Shown in pieces: positions 8,603-16,714 of a DNA stretch of 64,000 nt; the stretch's first letter is position 1; each line of letters opens with the position of its first letter. A model generated the notes under the pieces. It ran no database searches. It saw only the letters and a program-made list of their open reading frames with translations, and was not told the DNA's origin. The stretch covers positions 124,001 through 188,000 of the forward strand of contig NZ_QQOA01000003.1 in the NCBI RefSeq assembly GCF_003443895.1, in the 5' to 3' direction. The translations under genes and the position numbers were made by a program. The stretch comes from Paraburkholderia phosphatilytica (lineage in GTDB: Bacteria > Pseudomonadota > Gammaproteobacteria > Burkholderiales > Burkholderiaceae).

Positions 8603-9922
8603 ATGCGCATGACGCTCGACCGCCTCATGAAACCTGGCTTCTATACGATCATCGCCGCGCAGTTCGTGTCGTCGCTCGCCGACAACGCGCTGCTGATCGC
8701 CGCGATCGCGATCCTGTCGGTGATCCATTCGTCGCCGTGGGTGACGCCGCTGCTGCAGATCTTCTTCACGATCTCGTACGTGCTGCTCGCACCGTTCGTC
8801 GGCGCGTTCGCCGACGCGATGCAGAAGCGCCACGTGATGTTCGTCTCGAACGCGCTGAAGGCAGGCGGCTGCCTGATGATGATCATGGGCGTGCATCCGA
8901 TGATCGCGTACGGCGTGGTCGGCTTCGGCGCGGCCGCATATTCTCCGGCGAAGTACGGCATTCTCACCGAGCTGCTGCCGCCCGCGCAGCTCGTCAAGGC
9001 GAACGCGTGGCTCGAGTCGGCCACGGTGCTGTCGACGATCGTCGGCACGATGCTCGGCGGCGCGCTGATCAGCACGGTCGCGAGCCATATCGTTGCGCGT
9101 CTGCATCTGCCCATCATCCACACCGCCGCGGACCTCGCGATGCTCGCGGTGATGATTACCTATGCGGCGGCCGCGGCGATCAACATCTGGATTCCCGATA
9201 CGGGCGCGCGCTACGAGAACCGGCTGAAGGAGCCGGGCAAGCTGGTCGGCGAATTCGCGAACTGCTTCCACGTGCTGTGGATGGACAAGCTCGCACAGAT
9301 CGCACTGTGGGTCACGACGCTGATGTGGGGCGGCGCGGTCACGATGCAGCTGCTCGTGCTCAAATGGGCTGACGCGAATCTCGGCCTGTCGCTCTCCAAG
9401 GCCGCGGTGATGCAGGGCGTGACGGGCATCGGCATCGCAGTGGGCGCGTCAGCAGCGGCCGCATGGGTGCCGTTGCGCAGCGGCCTCAAGGTGCTGCCGA
9501 TCGGCATCCTCACCGGCGCAGTCGCCGTCGCGATGTCGTTCTACAGCAAGGGACTTTTTCCCGCTGGATCGGGTATCCGCGTCGGTCCGCTGTTCGCACC
9601 GTTCTACATCGTGTTCGCGTACCCGCTGATGATCATTCTCGGCTCGCTGTCGGGCTTTTTCATCGTGCCGATGAACGCGGTGCTGCAGCATCGCGGCGCG
9701 ACGCTGCTCTCGGCCGGCCACTCGATCGCGGTGCAGAACTTCAACCAGAATCTCGCCGTGCTGCTGATGCTTGGCGCCTACGCGATCCTGCTCACGGCGA
9801 AGATACCCGTGCAGTGGATCATCGTCGTGTTCGGCAGCTTCATCACCGTGATGATGTGGCTCGCGAAGCGGCGCCGCGCCGCGAACGAACGCAGCGTCGA
9901 TATGCACGCGATGGTGGAGTAG
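8603..9922 (+). CDS. lplT: Lysophospholipid transporter LplT (major facilitator superfamily)
   Basis: Inner-membrane flippase that moves lysophospholipids from the outer to the inner leaflet for re-acylation. The 439-residue product is highly hydrophobic with about 11-12 membrane segments. It carries the family sequence KPGFYTIIAAQFVSSLADNA at the N-terminus and FGAAAYSPAKYGILTELLP near residue 115. The first ATG is at 8603, and a second at 8609 is equally likely. In enterobacteria lplT is paired with aas (acyltransferase/acyl-ACP synthetase); no aas is next to it here. Confidence 0.92.
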   Translation: MRMTLDRLMKPGFYTIIAAQFVSSLADNALLIAAIAILSVIHSSPWVTPLLQIFFTISYVLLAPFVGAFADAMQKRHVMFVSNALKAGGCLMMIMGVHPMIAYGVVGFGAAAYSPAKYGILTELLPPAQLVKANAWLESATVLSTIVGTMLGGALISTVASHIVARLHLPIIHTAADLAMLAVMITYAAAAAINIWIPDTGARYENRLKEPGKLVGEFANCFHVLWMDKLAQIALWVTTLMWGGAVTMQLLVLKWADANLGLSLSKAAVMQGVTGIGIAVGASAAAAWVPLRSGLKVLPIGILTGAVAVAMSFYSKGLFPAGSGIRVGPLFAPFYIVFAYPLMIILGSLSGFFIVPMNAVLQHRGATLLSAGHSIAVQNFNQNLAVLLMLGAYAILLTAKIPVQWIIVVFGSFITVMMWLAKRRRAANERSVDMHAMVE

Positions 9923-10021
9923 CGTTGCGTCGATGCGTTTTTGACCATCCGGCCGACTTCACGGCACCTATGGGCGGGTTAAACTCACGCCCTGAGCACA
10001 GGAAACCGCAGGACAACGAGG

Positions 10022-12718
10022 ATGGCTACACACACCGCGCCGGCCGGCGACATCGCGCAACACACGCCCATGATGCAGCAGTACCTGCGCATCAAGGGAG
10101 AGCATCCGGGCACGCTCGTGTTCTACCGGATGGGCGACTTCTACGAGCTCTTCTTCGAAGACGCCGAGAAGGCCGCGCGCCTGCTCGACCTGACCCTCAC
10201 GCAGCGCGGCGCGTCCGCGGGCACGCCGATCAAGATGGCGGGCGTGCCGCATCATGCAGTCGAGCAATATCTCGCGAAGCTCGTGAAGCTCGGCGAATCC
10301 GTCGCGATCTGCGAACAGATCGGCGACCCGGCCACGTCGAAAGGTCCGGTCGAACGCAAGGTCGTGCGCGTCGTCACGCCGGGCACGCTGACCGACGCGG
10401 CGCTGCTGTCGGACAAGAGCGACGTCTATCTGCTCGCGCTCTGCGCCGCGCACAACCGCCGCGGCGTCGCGACCCATGTCGGCCTCGCGTGGCTCAATCT
10501 TGCCAGCGGCGCATTGCGGCTTGCGGAGGTCGCGCCGGACCAGGTCGCGGCCGCGCTCGAACGCATCCATCCCGCTGAAATCCTGATCGCGGACGCACCC
10601 GCGGATGCGTCGAACTGGACCCCGCCCGCGAACAGCGGCGCGCTCACGCGCGTGCCGGTGTGGCACTTCGACATCGCATCCGGCGCGCAGCGTCTGTGCG
10701 ACCAGCTGGAAGTGGCGAGCCTCGACGGCTTCGGCGCGCATTCGCTGACGGCCGCGTGCGGCGCCGCGGGCGCGCTGCTGCAATACGCGGCTTCCACACA
10801 AGGGCAACAGCTGCGGCACGTGCGCAGCCTGAAGGTCGAAACGGAATCGGAGTACATCGGGCTCGATCCGGCCACGCGCCGCAATCTGGAACTGACGGAA
10901 ACGCTGCGCGGCACCGAGTCGCCTACGCTCTGTTCGCTGCTCGACACGTGCTGCACGACGATGGGCAGCCGTCTGCTGCGCCACTGGCTGCACCATCCGC
11001 CGCGCGATGCCGCGGTCGCGCAGGCTCGCCAGCAATCGATCGGCGCGCTGCTCGACGCCACCGGCGACGCAAGCCTCGACGCACTGCGTGGCGCGCTGCG
11101 GCAGATCTCCGACGTGGAGCGCATCACCGGCCGTCTCGCGCTGCTGTCGGCGCGCCCGCGCGACCTGTCGAGCCTGCGCGACACGTTCGCCGCGCTGCCG
11201 GCGCTGCGCGCGCGCGTGGCCGAAAGCGCGCAGGGTGCGCAAACGCTGTCGCGCATCGAAGCCGCGCTCGAACCACCCGCCGGCTGTGCGGATCTGCTCG
11301 CGCGCGCCGTAGCCGAAGAACCGGCGGCGATGGTCCGCGACGGCGGCGTGATCGCGCGCGGCTACGACGCCGACCTCGACGAATTGCGCGATATTTCGGA
11401 GAACTGCGGACAGTTCCTGCTCGACCTCGAAACGCGCGAGCGCACGCGCACCGGCATCAACAACCTGCGCGTCGAATACAACAAGGTGCACGGCTTCTAT
11501 ATCGAAGTGACGCGCGGCCAGACCGACAAGGTGCCCGACGACTATCGCCGCCGTCAGACGCTGAAGAACGCCGAGCGTTACATCACGCCCGAGCTGAAGA
11601 CGTTCGAAGACAAGGCGCTGTCCGCGCAGGAACGCGCACTGGCCCGCGAACGCGCGCTGTACGACGCGCTGCTGCAGTCGCTGCTGCCGTTCATCGCCGA
11701 CTGCCAGCGCATCGCGATGGCGCTCGCGGAGCTCGATCTGCTCGCCGCATTCGCGGAACGGGCCCGCGCGCTCGACTGGGTTTCGCCGTCGTTTTCCGAT
11801 ACGCCTGGCGTCGAAATCGAGCAAGGACGGCATCCTGTGGTCGAGGCGCAGGTCGAGCAGTTCATTGCGAACAACTGCACGCTCGGCAGCGAACGCAAGC
11901 TGTTGCTCATCACCGGCCCGAACATGGGCGGCAAGTCGACCTTCATGCGGCAGACCGCGCTGATCGCGCTGATGGCGTACGTCGGCAGCTATGTGCCAGC
12001 GAAGCATGCGCGCTTCGGTCCGATCGACCGCATCTTCACGCGCATCGGCGCCGCGGACGATCTCGCCGGCGGCCGCTCCACCTTCATGGTCGAGATGACC
12101 GAAGCGGCGTCGATCCTCAACGACGCGACCGCGCAGAGTCTGGTGCTGATGGACGAGATCGGTCGCGGCACGTCGACCTTCGACGGCCTCGCGCTCGCGT
12201 GGGCAATCGCGCGGCATCTGCTGTCGCACAACCAGTGTCACACGCTGTTCGCGACGCACTACTTCGAGCTCACGCAGCTGCCGCTCGAATTCGCGCAGGC
12301 GGCCAACGTGCACCTGTCCGCCGTCGAGCACGGACACGGCATCGTGTTCCTGCATGCCGTCGACGAAGGCCCCGCGAGCCAGAGTTACGGTCTGCAGGTC
12401 GCGCAGCTCGCGGGCGTGCCGTCGCCAGTGATCCGCGCGGCGCGCAAGCATCTGACGCTGCTCGAGCAGCAGTCGGCCGCGCAGCCGTCTTCGCAGCTCG
12501 ATCTGTTTGCCGCAGCCGCTCACGCGATCGTCGAAGATGCCGACGATGATGACGCGGCAGCGGAGCTCGCCGCTGGCTCAGCTCACCACGATCCCGCGAC
12601 ACTCGCGGTGCTCGACAAACTCCGCGCGATCGACCCGAACGATCTGCGGCCGCGCGACGCGCTCGATCTGCTGTACGAACTGCATGAGCTGGCTGCGTCG
12701 CTGGACAGCGAGCGCTAG
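10022..12718 (+). CDS. mutS: DNA mismatch repair protein MutS
   Basis: Recognises mismatches and small loops after replication and recruits MutL. The 898-residue product carries the mismatch-reading Phe-X-Glu motif (F40-Y41-E42 in GDFYELF), the connector, lever and clamp regions, and the ABC ATPase: Walker [10 protein letters not shown] (about residue 631), [12 protein letters not shown] (about 710) and the FATHYFELT segment. The C-terminal tetramerisation tail is present. Slightly longer than E. coli MutS (853) because of acidic low-complexity sequence near residues 830-860. The next gene starts inside its 3' end. Confidence 0.98.
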   Translation: MATHTAPAGDIAQHTPMMQQYLRIKGEHPGTLVFYRMGDFYELFFEDAEKAARLLDLTLTQRGASAGTPIKMAGVPHHAVEQYLAKLVKLGESVAICEQIGDPATSKGPVERKVVRVVTPGTLTDAALLSDKSDVYLLALCAAHNRRGVATHVGLAWLNLASGALRLAEVAPDQVAAALERIHPAEILIADAPADASNWTPPANSGALTRVPVWHFDIASGAQRLCDQLEVASLDGFGAHSLTAACGAAGALLQYAASTQGQQLRHVRSLKVETESEYIGLDPATRRNLELTETLRGTESPTLCSLLDTCCTTMGSRLLRHWLHHPPRDAAVAQARQQSIGALLDATGDASLDALRGALRQISDVERITGRLALLSARPRDLSSLRDTFAALPALRARVAESAQGAQTLSRIEAALEPPAGCADLLARAVAEEPAAMVRDGGVIARGYDADLDELRDISENCGQFLLDLETRERTRTGINNLRVEYNKVHGFYIEVTRGQTDKVPDDYRRRQTLKNAERYITPELKTFEDKALSAQERALARERALYDALLQSLLPFIADCQRIAMALAELDLLAAFAERARALDWVSPSFSDTPGVEIEQGRHPVVEAQVEQFIANNCTLGSERKLLLITGPNMGGKSTFMRQTALIALMAYVGSYVPAKHARFGPIDRIFTRIGAADDLAGGRSTFMVEMTEAASILNDATAQSLVLMDEIGRGTSTFDGLALAWAIARHLLSHNQCHTLFATHYFELTQLPLEFAQAANVHLSAVEHGHGIVFLHAVDEGPASQSYGLQVAQLAGVPSPVIRAARKHLTLLEQQSAAQPSSQLDLFAAAAHAIVEDADDDDAAAELAAGSAHHDPATLAVLDKLRAIDPNDLRPRDALDLLYELHELAASLDSER

Positions 12719-14147
12719 GCCGCGCGACGCGCAGCCGCGTGACGTCCGCGTCTGCCGGGCGCGCGGCGTTGCACGCTGGCACGCGTACTCACACGCGCAC
12801 GCGCGTGCCAGCGTGCTGCTGGCCACGTTGGCGCTCGGTATCGCTTCGCTGGCTCCGGTCGCAGCGCACGCGCAATCGCCGCGCTTTTCGTTCGCGGTCG
12901 TCAGCGACACCATGCAAAGCCCCACCGACGAAGCGCCCACAGTCCGCCTGCTCGATGCGATCAGTCGTGAGCGTGCATTGTCGTTCGTCGTGTACGACGG
13001 CAACCTGAAGGGCGCGAAGGAAGCCTGCCGCGATTCGCTGTACGAGAACCGGCAGACGGTGCTGGAAACGTCGAAGGCGCCGCTGTTCTTCGTGCCCGGC
13101 GGACATGACTGGGCCGACTGCGGCACCGCACAGGCAGGCGGCTACGATCCGGTCGAACGGCTCGACCAGTTGCGCCAGACGCTATTGAGCGATCCGACGT
13201 CGCTCGGCCAGAATCCGCTGCCGCTCACGCGCGAGAGCGAGGTATCGCGCTTTCGCCCGTATCGCGAGAACGTGCGATGGCTGACAGGCGACACGGTATT
13301 CATCGGGCTCAACGTGCCGGGGCCGAACAACCACTATCTGTATGGCGGCGGCCGCAACGGCGAGTTCGAGGATCGCGTGATCGCGAACGCTTTCTGGCTT
13401 GACCATGCGGCCGAGTTCGCGCGCCGCCGCAGCGCGCATGCGGTCGTGATCTTCATGCAGGCCGACCCCGACCCGGAACGCTACGAACGGCCTGAACGTT
13501 TCGCATGGCTACGTTTCGCGCGCAACGAACATCGCGATGGTTTTCTCGAACTGAAGCGAAGTCTGGTGAAGCTCGCGGAGACGTTTCGCGGACCGGTGCT
13601 GCTGATTCACGCGGCAGACACACCGATTCCAGGCGGCTTCCGGATCGATCAGCCACTGCGCAACGACAAGGGGATTCGGGTCGACAACCTGACGCGCATC
13701 GAGATCGCGCCGCGTGACCGTTTGAACCAGTGGATACAGATCGATGCGGACATGGTGAAACGTCCGCCGTTTCGCGTGAGCGTGCGCGATGTGCCGAAGC
13801 GGCTGCCAATGCCGCCCTCGCCCACCACGCCGCCGAATATGGAACCGGCACCGTCGATGCCGGAGGTACCGACCTTGCCGCCAGCATCCGAGCTGGCGCC
13901 GGTACCGCATGAGACCGGACCGGGCGCGCCGCCGGCGTTTGATGGACAGCGCAACGGAATGCCGGGCACGCTGCCTTCGTCATCGCCTGTTGCGCCGGTG
14001 TCGCCATCTTCGTCAGGTCAACTGTCGGCACCGCCGCAGTCGCCTCAACTACCACCCGACTTGCCGCCCATCCTGCCGACAACCCCAACACCAACGCCAG
14101 CCTCGCCGGCGTCGGCCGCGGCGGGTTCAGTGCAGCGTGGGCCGTGA
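12684..14147 (+). CDS. Exported calcineurin-like phosphoesterase homologue with degenerate metal site and Pro-rich tail
   Basis: The product is about 487 residues from the ATG at 12684, which overlaps the mutS 3' end by 35 nt; the start is uncertain because the hydrophobic signal (about 43-63, ending APVAAHA) follows a 40-residue basic stretch and no clear ribosome binding site is seen. Residues 68-360 resemble a metallophosphoesterase domain, but the key motifs differ from the canonical set: SDTM (74-77) in place of DxH, DGNLKG (105-110) in place of GDxxD, and GGHD (139-142) in place of GNHD. The metal site may therefore be incomplete. From about residue 370 the chain is Pro/Ser/Thr rich. 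The 3' end overlaps convergent slyD by 21 nt. Function unknown. Confidence 0.75.
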   Translation: MSWLRRWTASARPRDAQPRDVRVCRARGVARWHAYSHAHARASVLLATLALGIASLAPVAAHAQSPRFSFAVVSDTMQSPTDEAPTVRLLDAISRERALSFVVYDGNLKGAKEACRDSLYENRQTVLETSKAPLFFVPGGHDWADCGTAQAGGYDPVERLDQLRQTLLSDPTSLGQNPLPLTRESEVSRFRPYRENVRWLTGDTVFIGLNVPGPNNHYLYGGGRNGEFEDRVIANAFWLDHAAEFARRRSAHAVVIFMQADPDPERYERPERFAWLRFARNEHRDGFLELKRSLVKLAETFRGPVLLIHAADTPIPGGFRIDQPLRNDKGIRVDNLTRIEIAPRDRLNQWIQIDADMVKRPPFRVSVRDVPKRLPMPPSPTTPPNMEPAPSMPEVPTLPPASELAPVPHETGPGAPPAFDGQRNGMPGTLPSSSPVAPVSPSSSGQLSAPPQSPQLPPDLPPILPTTPTPTPASPASAAAGSVQRGP

Positions 14148-14666
14148 CGAATCGTCGTCTTCGTCCTCGTCTTCATCGGCGATTTCGAGGCCTTCCGCGC
14201 CATGCGCGTGCTCGTGCTCGATTTCGTCGTCCGTCGCGGCACGCACTTCCTTCACAGTCAACGCAAAACGCAGCGCCATGCCGGCGAGCGGATGATTGCC
14301 ATCCAGCACCACCTTGTCTTCCGCGACATCGGTGACCGTGTAGATGAGCGAATCGAGATCTTCGTCGCCTTCCTCAGGCGTGCCTTCGAACTGCATGCCG
14401 ATCTCGAGCGGTTCGGGAAACCGGTTACGCGGTTCGATCTTCACAAGCTCCGGGTCGTACTCGCCGAACGCATCTTGCGGCTCGAGCTGAATCTGGGTCT
14501 GGAAGCCGGGCTCATGGCCGTCGAGCTCTTCCTCGATCTTGGGGAACGTGCCATCATAGCCGCCGTGCAGATAGACCATCGGCTCGTCGCTTTCCTCGAT
14601 CAGATTGCCCTGGGCATCCGACAGCTTGTAAGCGACCGACACGACGGTGTTCTTTGCGATTTTCAT
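14127..14666 (-). CDS. slyD: FKBP-type peptidyl-prolyl isomerase, SlyD family
   Basis: Cytoplasmic prolyl isomerase and chaperone that in E. coli also delivers nickel for hydrogenase assembly. The 179-residue product starts MKIAKNTVVSVAYKLSDAQG, with the ATG at 14666 preceded by GGAGAG. It has the FKBP core (about 1-70 and 120-150) with the insert-in-flap chaperone domain between. The C-terminus is acidic (a run of Asp/Glu) with only a few His, not the long metal-binding His/Cys tail of E. coli SlyD, so nickel storage is less likely. A perfect -10 TATAAT on the minus strand (14691-14696) lies 24 nt upstream. Confidence 0.93.
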   Translation of the reverse strand: MKIAKNTVVSVAYKLSDAQGNLIEESDEPMVYLHGGYDGTFPKIEEELDGHEPGFQTQIQLEPQDAFGEYDPELVKIEPRNRFPEPLEIGMQFEGTPEEGDEDLDSLIYTVTDVAEDKVVLDGNHPLAGMALRFALTVKEVRAATDDEIEHEHAHGAEGLEIADEDEDEDDDSSRPTLH

Positions 14667-14698
14667 TCGACTCTCCAGAATACAACGCTCATTATACG
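14667..14698. promoter_or_regulatory. 32-bp divergent region of slyD and the uL16 hydroxylase
   Basis: The two start codons are only 32 nt apart. The minus strand carries TATAAT at 14691-14696 and GGAGAG at about 14674-14679, so the slyD -35 must lie inside the hydroxylase coding sequence. The plus strand shows no ribosome binding site before 14699. Either the hydroxylase is made from a leaderless mRNA or its true start is further inside. Confidence 0.6.
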
Positions 14699-16018
14699 AT
14701 GCCGACGCGGCCCAAAGCCCTTCCGTCCGGCCAAGGCTTGACCGGACCTTCCTCTGCCGTCGCGCCATCGCCGTCCTCTCCGCCCTCTCCTGTTTCGCCG
14801 GACAAGACGACTGCATTGCTCGGGCATCTCACACCGTCGCAATTCATGCGCCGATATTGGCAGAAAAAGCCCTTGCTTATCCGCCAGGCGATTCCCGATA
14901 TCGAGGCACCGCTCGGTCGCGACGAACTGTTCGAGCTCGCTGCCGACGACGCGGTCGAATCGCGTCTCGTCACGCACTTCCGTCAGCGCTGGCAGATGGA
15001 GCATGGGCCATTCGCGGCGGATAAACTTCCATCGCCCGGCAAGCGCGCGTGGACGCTGCTCGTGCAGGGTGTCGATCTGCACGACGACCGCGCGCGTGCG
15101 CTGCTCGACCGCTTCCGTTTCGTGCCCGACGCGCGGCTCGACGATCTGATGATTTCGTACGCGACCGACGGCGGCGGCGTCGGTCCGCACTTCGACTCGT
15201 ACGATGTGTTTTTGCTGCAGGTGCACGGCAAGCGCCGCTGGAGGATTGGCCGGCAGCGCGATCTGTCGTTGCGCGCTGACCTGCCGTTGAAAGTTTTACA
15301 GCACTTCGAGCCCGAAGAAGAGTGGGTGCTGGAGCCCGGCGACATGCTCTATCTGCCTCCGCATATCGCGCATGACGGCATCGCCGAGGGCGAATGCATG
15401 ACCTGCTCGATTGGCTTTCGCGCGCCATCCGAAGCGGAATTGTCAGCGCAATTCCTCTACTATCTGGCCGAGCGCGGCGAAGCATCGAAGCCGCGCGATG
15501 CGCTCTACCGCGATCCGAAGCAGGAAGCCGTCAGTCTCCCCGCGCAGTTGCCCGGCGCGCTGATCGAACGGGTTGGCTCGATACTTGCGAGCGTCACGTG
15601 GGGTAGCCGCGACATCGCTGCGTTTCTCGGGGCATATCTGAGCGAGCCGAAGCCGAGCGTGTTCTTCGAGCCGCCCGCGAAACCGCTGAACGAAGCGCAG
15701 TTTATCCGCCGTGCATCGCAACATGGGGTACGCCTGGATCGCAGGACAAATCTGTTGTACGACACGCGCAACCTCTATATCAACGGTGAGGAAGAGCGCT
15801 GGTCGGAAGTGGGAAATGCAGCGAAGAAATGGCTGTCGGAACTAGCTGATCGACGGTTTCTCGATGCGAAACGCTTTGTAACACTATCTGACGAATGGTC
15901 GGTGACAGCCTTGCTACACGAGTGGTATCGTGCGGGCTGGATACAGGTCGGGCCTCCGGCCGGCAAGCCTGAGCACGCTTCCAAGGGGTCTCGGGAAGGC
16001 GTTGCAAAGGCTGGCTAG
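14699..16018 (+). CDS. Ribosomal protein uL16 3-hydroxylase (RoxA/YcfD-type JmjC dioxygenase)
   Basis: Fe(II)/2-oxoglutarate oxygenase; the family hydroxylates an Arg of ribosomal protein uL16. The 439-residue product has the JmjC cupin with iron ligands H164 and D166 (GPHFDSYD) and H225 (PPHIAHDG). The following dimerisation and C-terminal winged-helix regions are full length. Residues 1-35 are Pro/Ser rich and poorly conserved-looking. The conserved part begins at LGHLTPSQFMRRYWQKKP (about residue 41), just after an in-frame TTG at about residue 40 that could be the true start. The product matches YcfD in motif order. Confidence 0.9.
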   Translation: MPTRPKALPSGQGLTGPSSAVAPSPSSPPSPVSPDKTTALLGHLTPSQFMRRYWQKKPLLIRQAIPDIEAPLGRDELFELAADDAVESRLVTHFRQRWQMEHGPFAADKLPSPGKRAWTLLVQGVDLHDDRARALLDRFRFVPDARLDDLMISYATDGGGVGPHFDSYDVFLLQVHGKRRWRIGRQRDLSLRADLPLKVLQHFEPEEEWVLEPGDMLYLPPHIAHDGIAEGECMTCSIGFRAPSEAELSAQFLYYLAERGEASKPRDALYRDPKQEAVSLPAQLPGALIERVGSILASVTWGSRDIAAFLGAYLSEPKPSVFFEPPAKPLNEAQFIRRASQHGVRLDRRTNLLYDTRNLYINGEEERWSEVGNAAKKWLSELADRRFLDAKRFVTLSDEWSVTALLHEWYRAGWIQVGPPAGKPEHASKGSREGVAKAG

Positions 16019-16110
16019 AGCCGCCGCGCCGCGTTAGGATAAGGGTTGCGGCAAGCCGTATCGTAAGGTGAAATTTTGTTTGGGAAACACAACGTATTGA
16101 CCCGCATTTG

Positions 16111-16139
16111 TCGACGGTCAGTATGAAAGTGCATATAAT
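16111..16139 (+). promoter_or_regulatory. Predicted sigma70 promoter of the Ala/Ser-rich lipoprotein
   Basis: A perfect -10 TATAAT (16134-16139) sits 17 nt after a TCGACG -35 (16111-16116, four of six matches). Transcription would begin near 16146, giving a leader of about 125 nt before the ATG at 16271. Confidence 0.55.
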
Positions 16140-16270
16140 TTCCGCCCAAGCCGTAGGGAAGATTCACGCTCATGAAGTGCATCTCCACCAGCGGCCCAGG
16201 TCGGTGTTGGAGCACATTACCGGTATTATTTTGCGCTGTTGCTTACCTTTAACCATAAAAGGACGTGATC

Positions 16271-16555
16271 ATGAAGAAATCCCTCCTCGTAGCATCCCTG
16301 TTGGCAGCCGTGGCACTGGCCGCATGCAACAAGAGCAGCGACCAGTCGGCCGCTCCGGCGGCTAGCGATGCAACGGCTGCTTCGGCACCGGCTGCTGCTG
16401 CGTCGGATTCGGCAGCGGCTGCATCGGGCGCTGCTGCTGCTGCGAGCGACGCTGCTGCTTCGGCCTCGACCGCTGCTTCGGATGCTGGCGCTGCTGCTTC
16501 GGACGCTTCGGCGTCGGCAGCTACGGCTGCTCCGGCTTCGGGCGCAAGCCAGTAA
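16271..16555 (+). CDS. Small Ala/Ser-rich lipoprotein
   Basis: A 94-residue lipoprotein precursor: MKKSLLVASLLAAVALAAC gives a lipobox LAAC with Cys19. After a short KSSDQS segment the mature part is almost entirely Ala, Ser and Asp, built from loose repeats of the type AAASDAAAS. The composition suggests an extended or helical tether rather than an enzyme. The ATG at 16271 follows AAGGAC at a good distance; an in-frame GTG at 16265 is less likely. It has its own predicted promoter and two hairpins downstream, so it looks like a well-expressed monocistronic gene. No function can be assigned. Confidence 0.8.
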   Translation: MKKSLLVASLLAAVALAACNKSSDQSAAPAASDATAASAPAAAASDSAAAASGAAAAASDAAASASTAASDAGAAASDASASAATAAPASGASQ

Positions 16556-16573
16556 GCTGCATCAGCCGCTGTA

Positions 16574-16597
16574 CCGGAAAGCCGGCTGGCTTTCCGG
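16574..16597 (+). repeat. Perfect hairpin downstream of the lipoprotein gene
   Basis: Perfect 10-bp arms (16574-16583 and 16588-16597) around a 4-nt loop, 19 nt after the lipoprotein stop and just before the main terminator. No T-run follows, so it may protect the mRNA 3' end rather than terminate. Confidence 0.6.
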
Positions 16598-16607
16598 ACG
16601 GCACAAG

Positions 16608-16646
16608 GCAAAACGCCACGGATTCATTCCGTGGCGTTTTGCTTTT
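16608..16646 (+). terminator. Rho-independent terminator of the lipoprotein gene
   Basis: Perfect 15-bp stem (arms 16608-16622 and 16628-16642), 5-nt loop and a T-run to 16646. The arms begin with AAAA on the other strand, so it probably also terminates transcripts of the minus-strand helicase gene that ends at 16715. Confidence 0.92.
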
Positions 16647-16714
16647 GGGTTTCGTATTTTCAGGCTTTCGCTTTTAGCAGGCTTTCGATTTCGTTAGCAT
16701 CATACGATCCGCGT

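Noticed and set aside
9968..12523. An 851-codon open frame antisense to mutS
   Set aside because: It is the reverse-strand shadow of a GC-rich gene: Arg/Ala-rich composition, no family resemblance and no ribosome binding site, while mutS is complete on the other strand.
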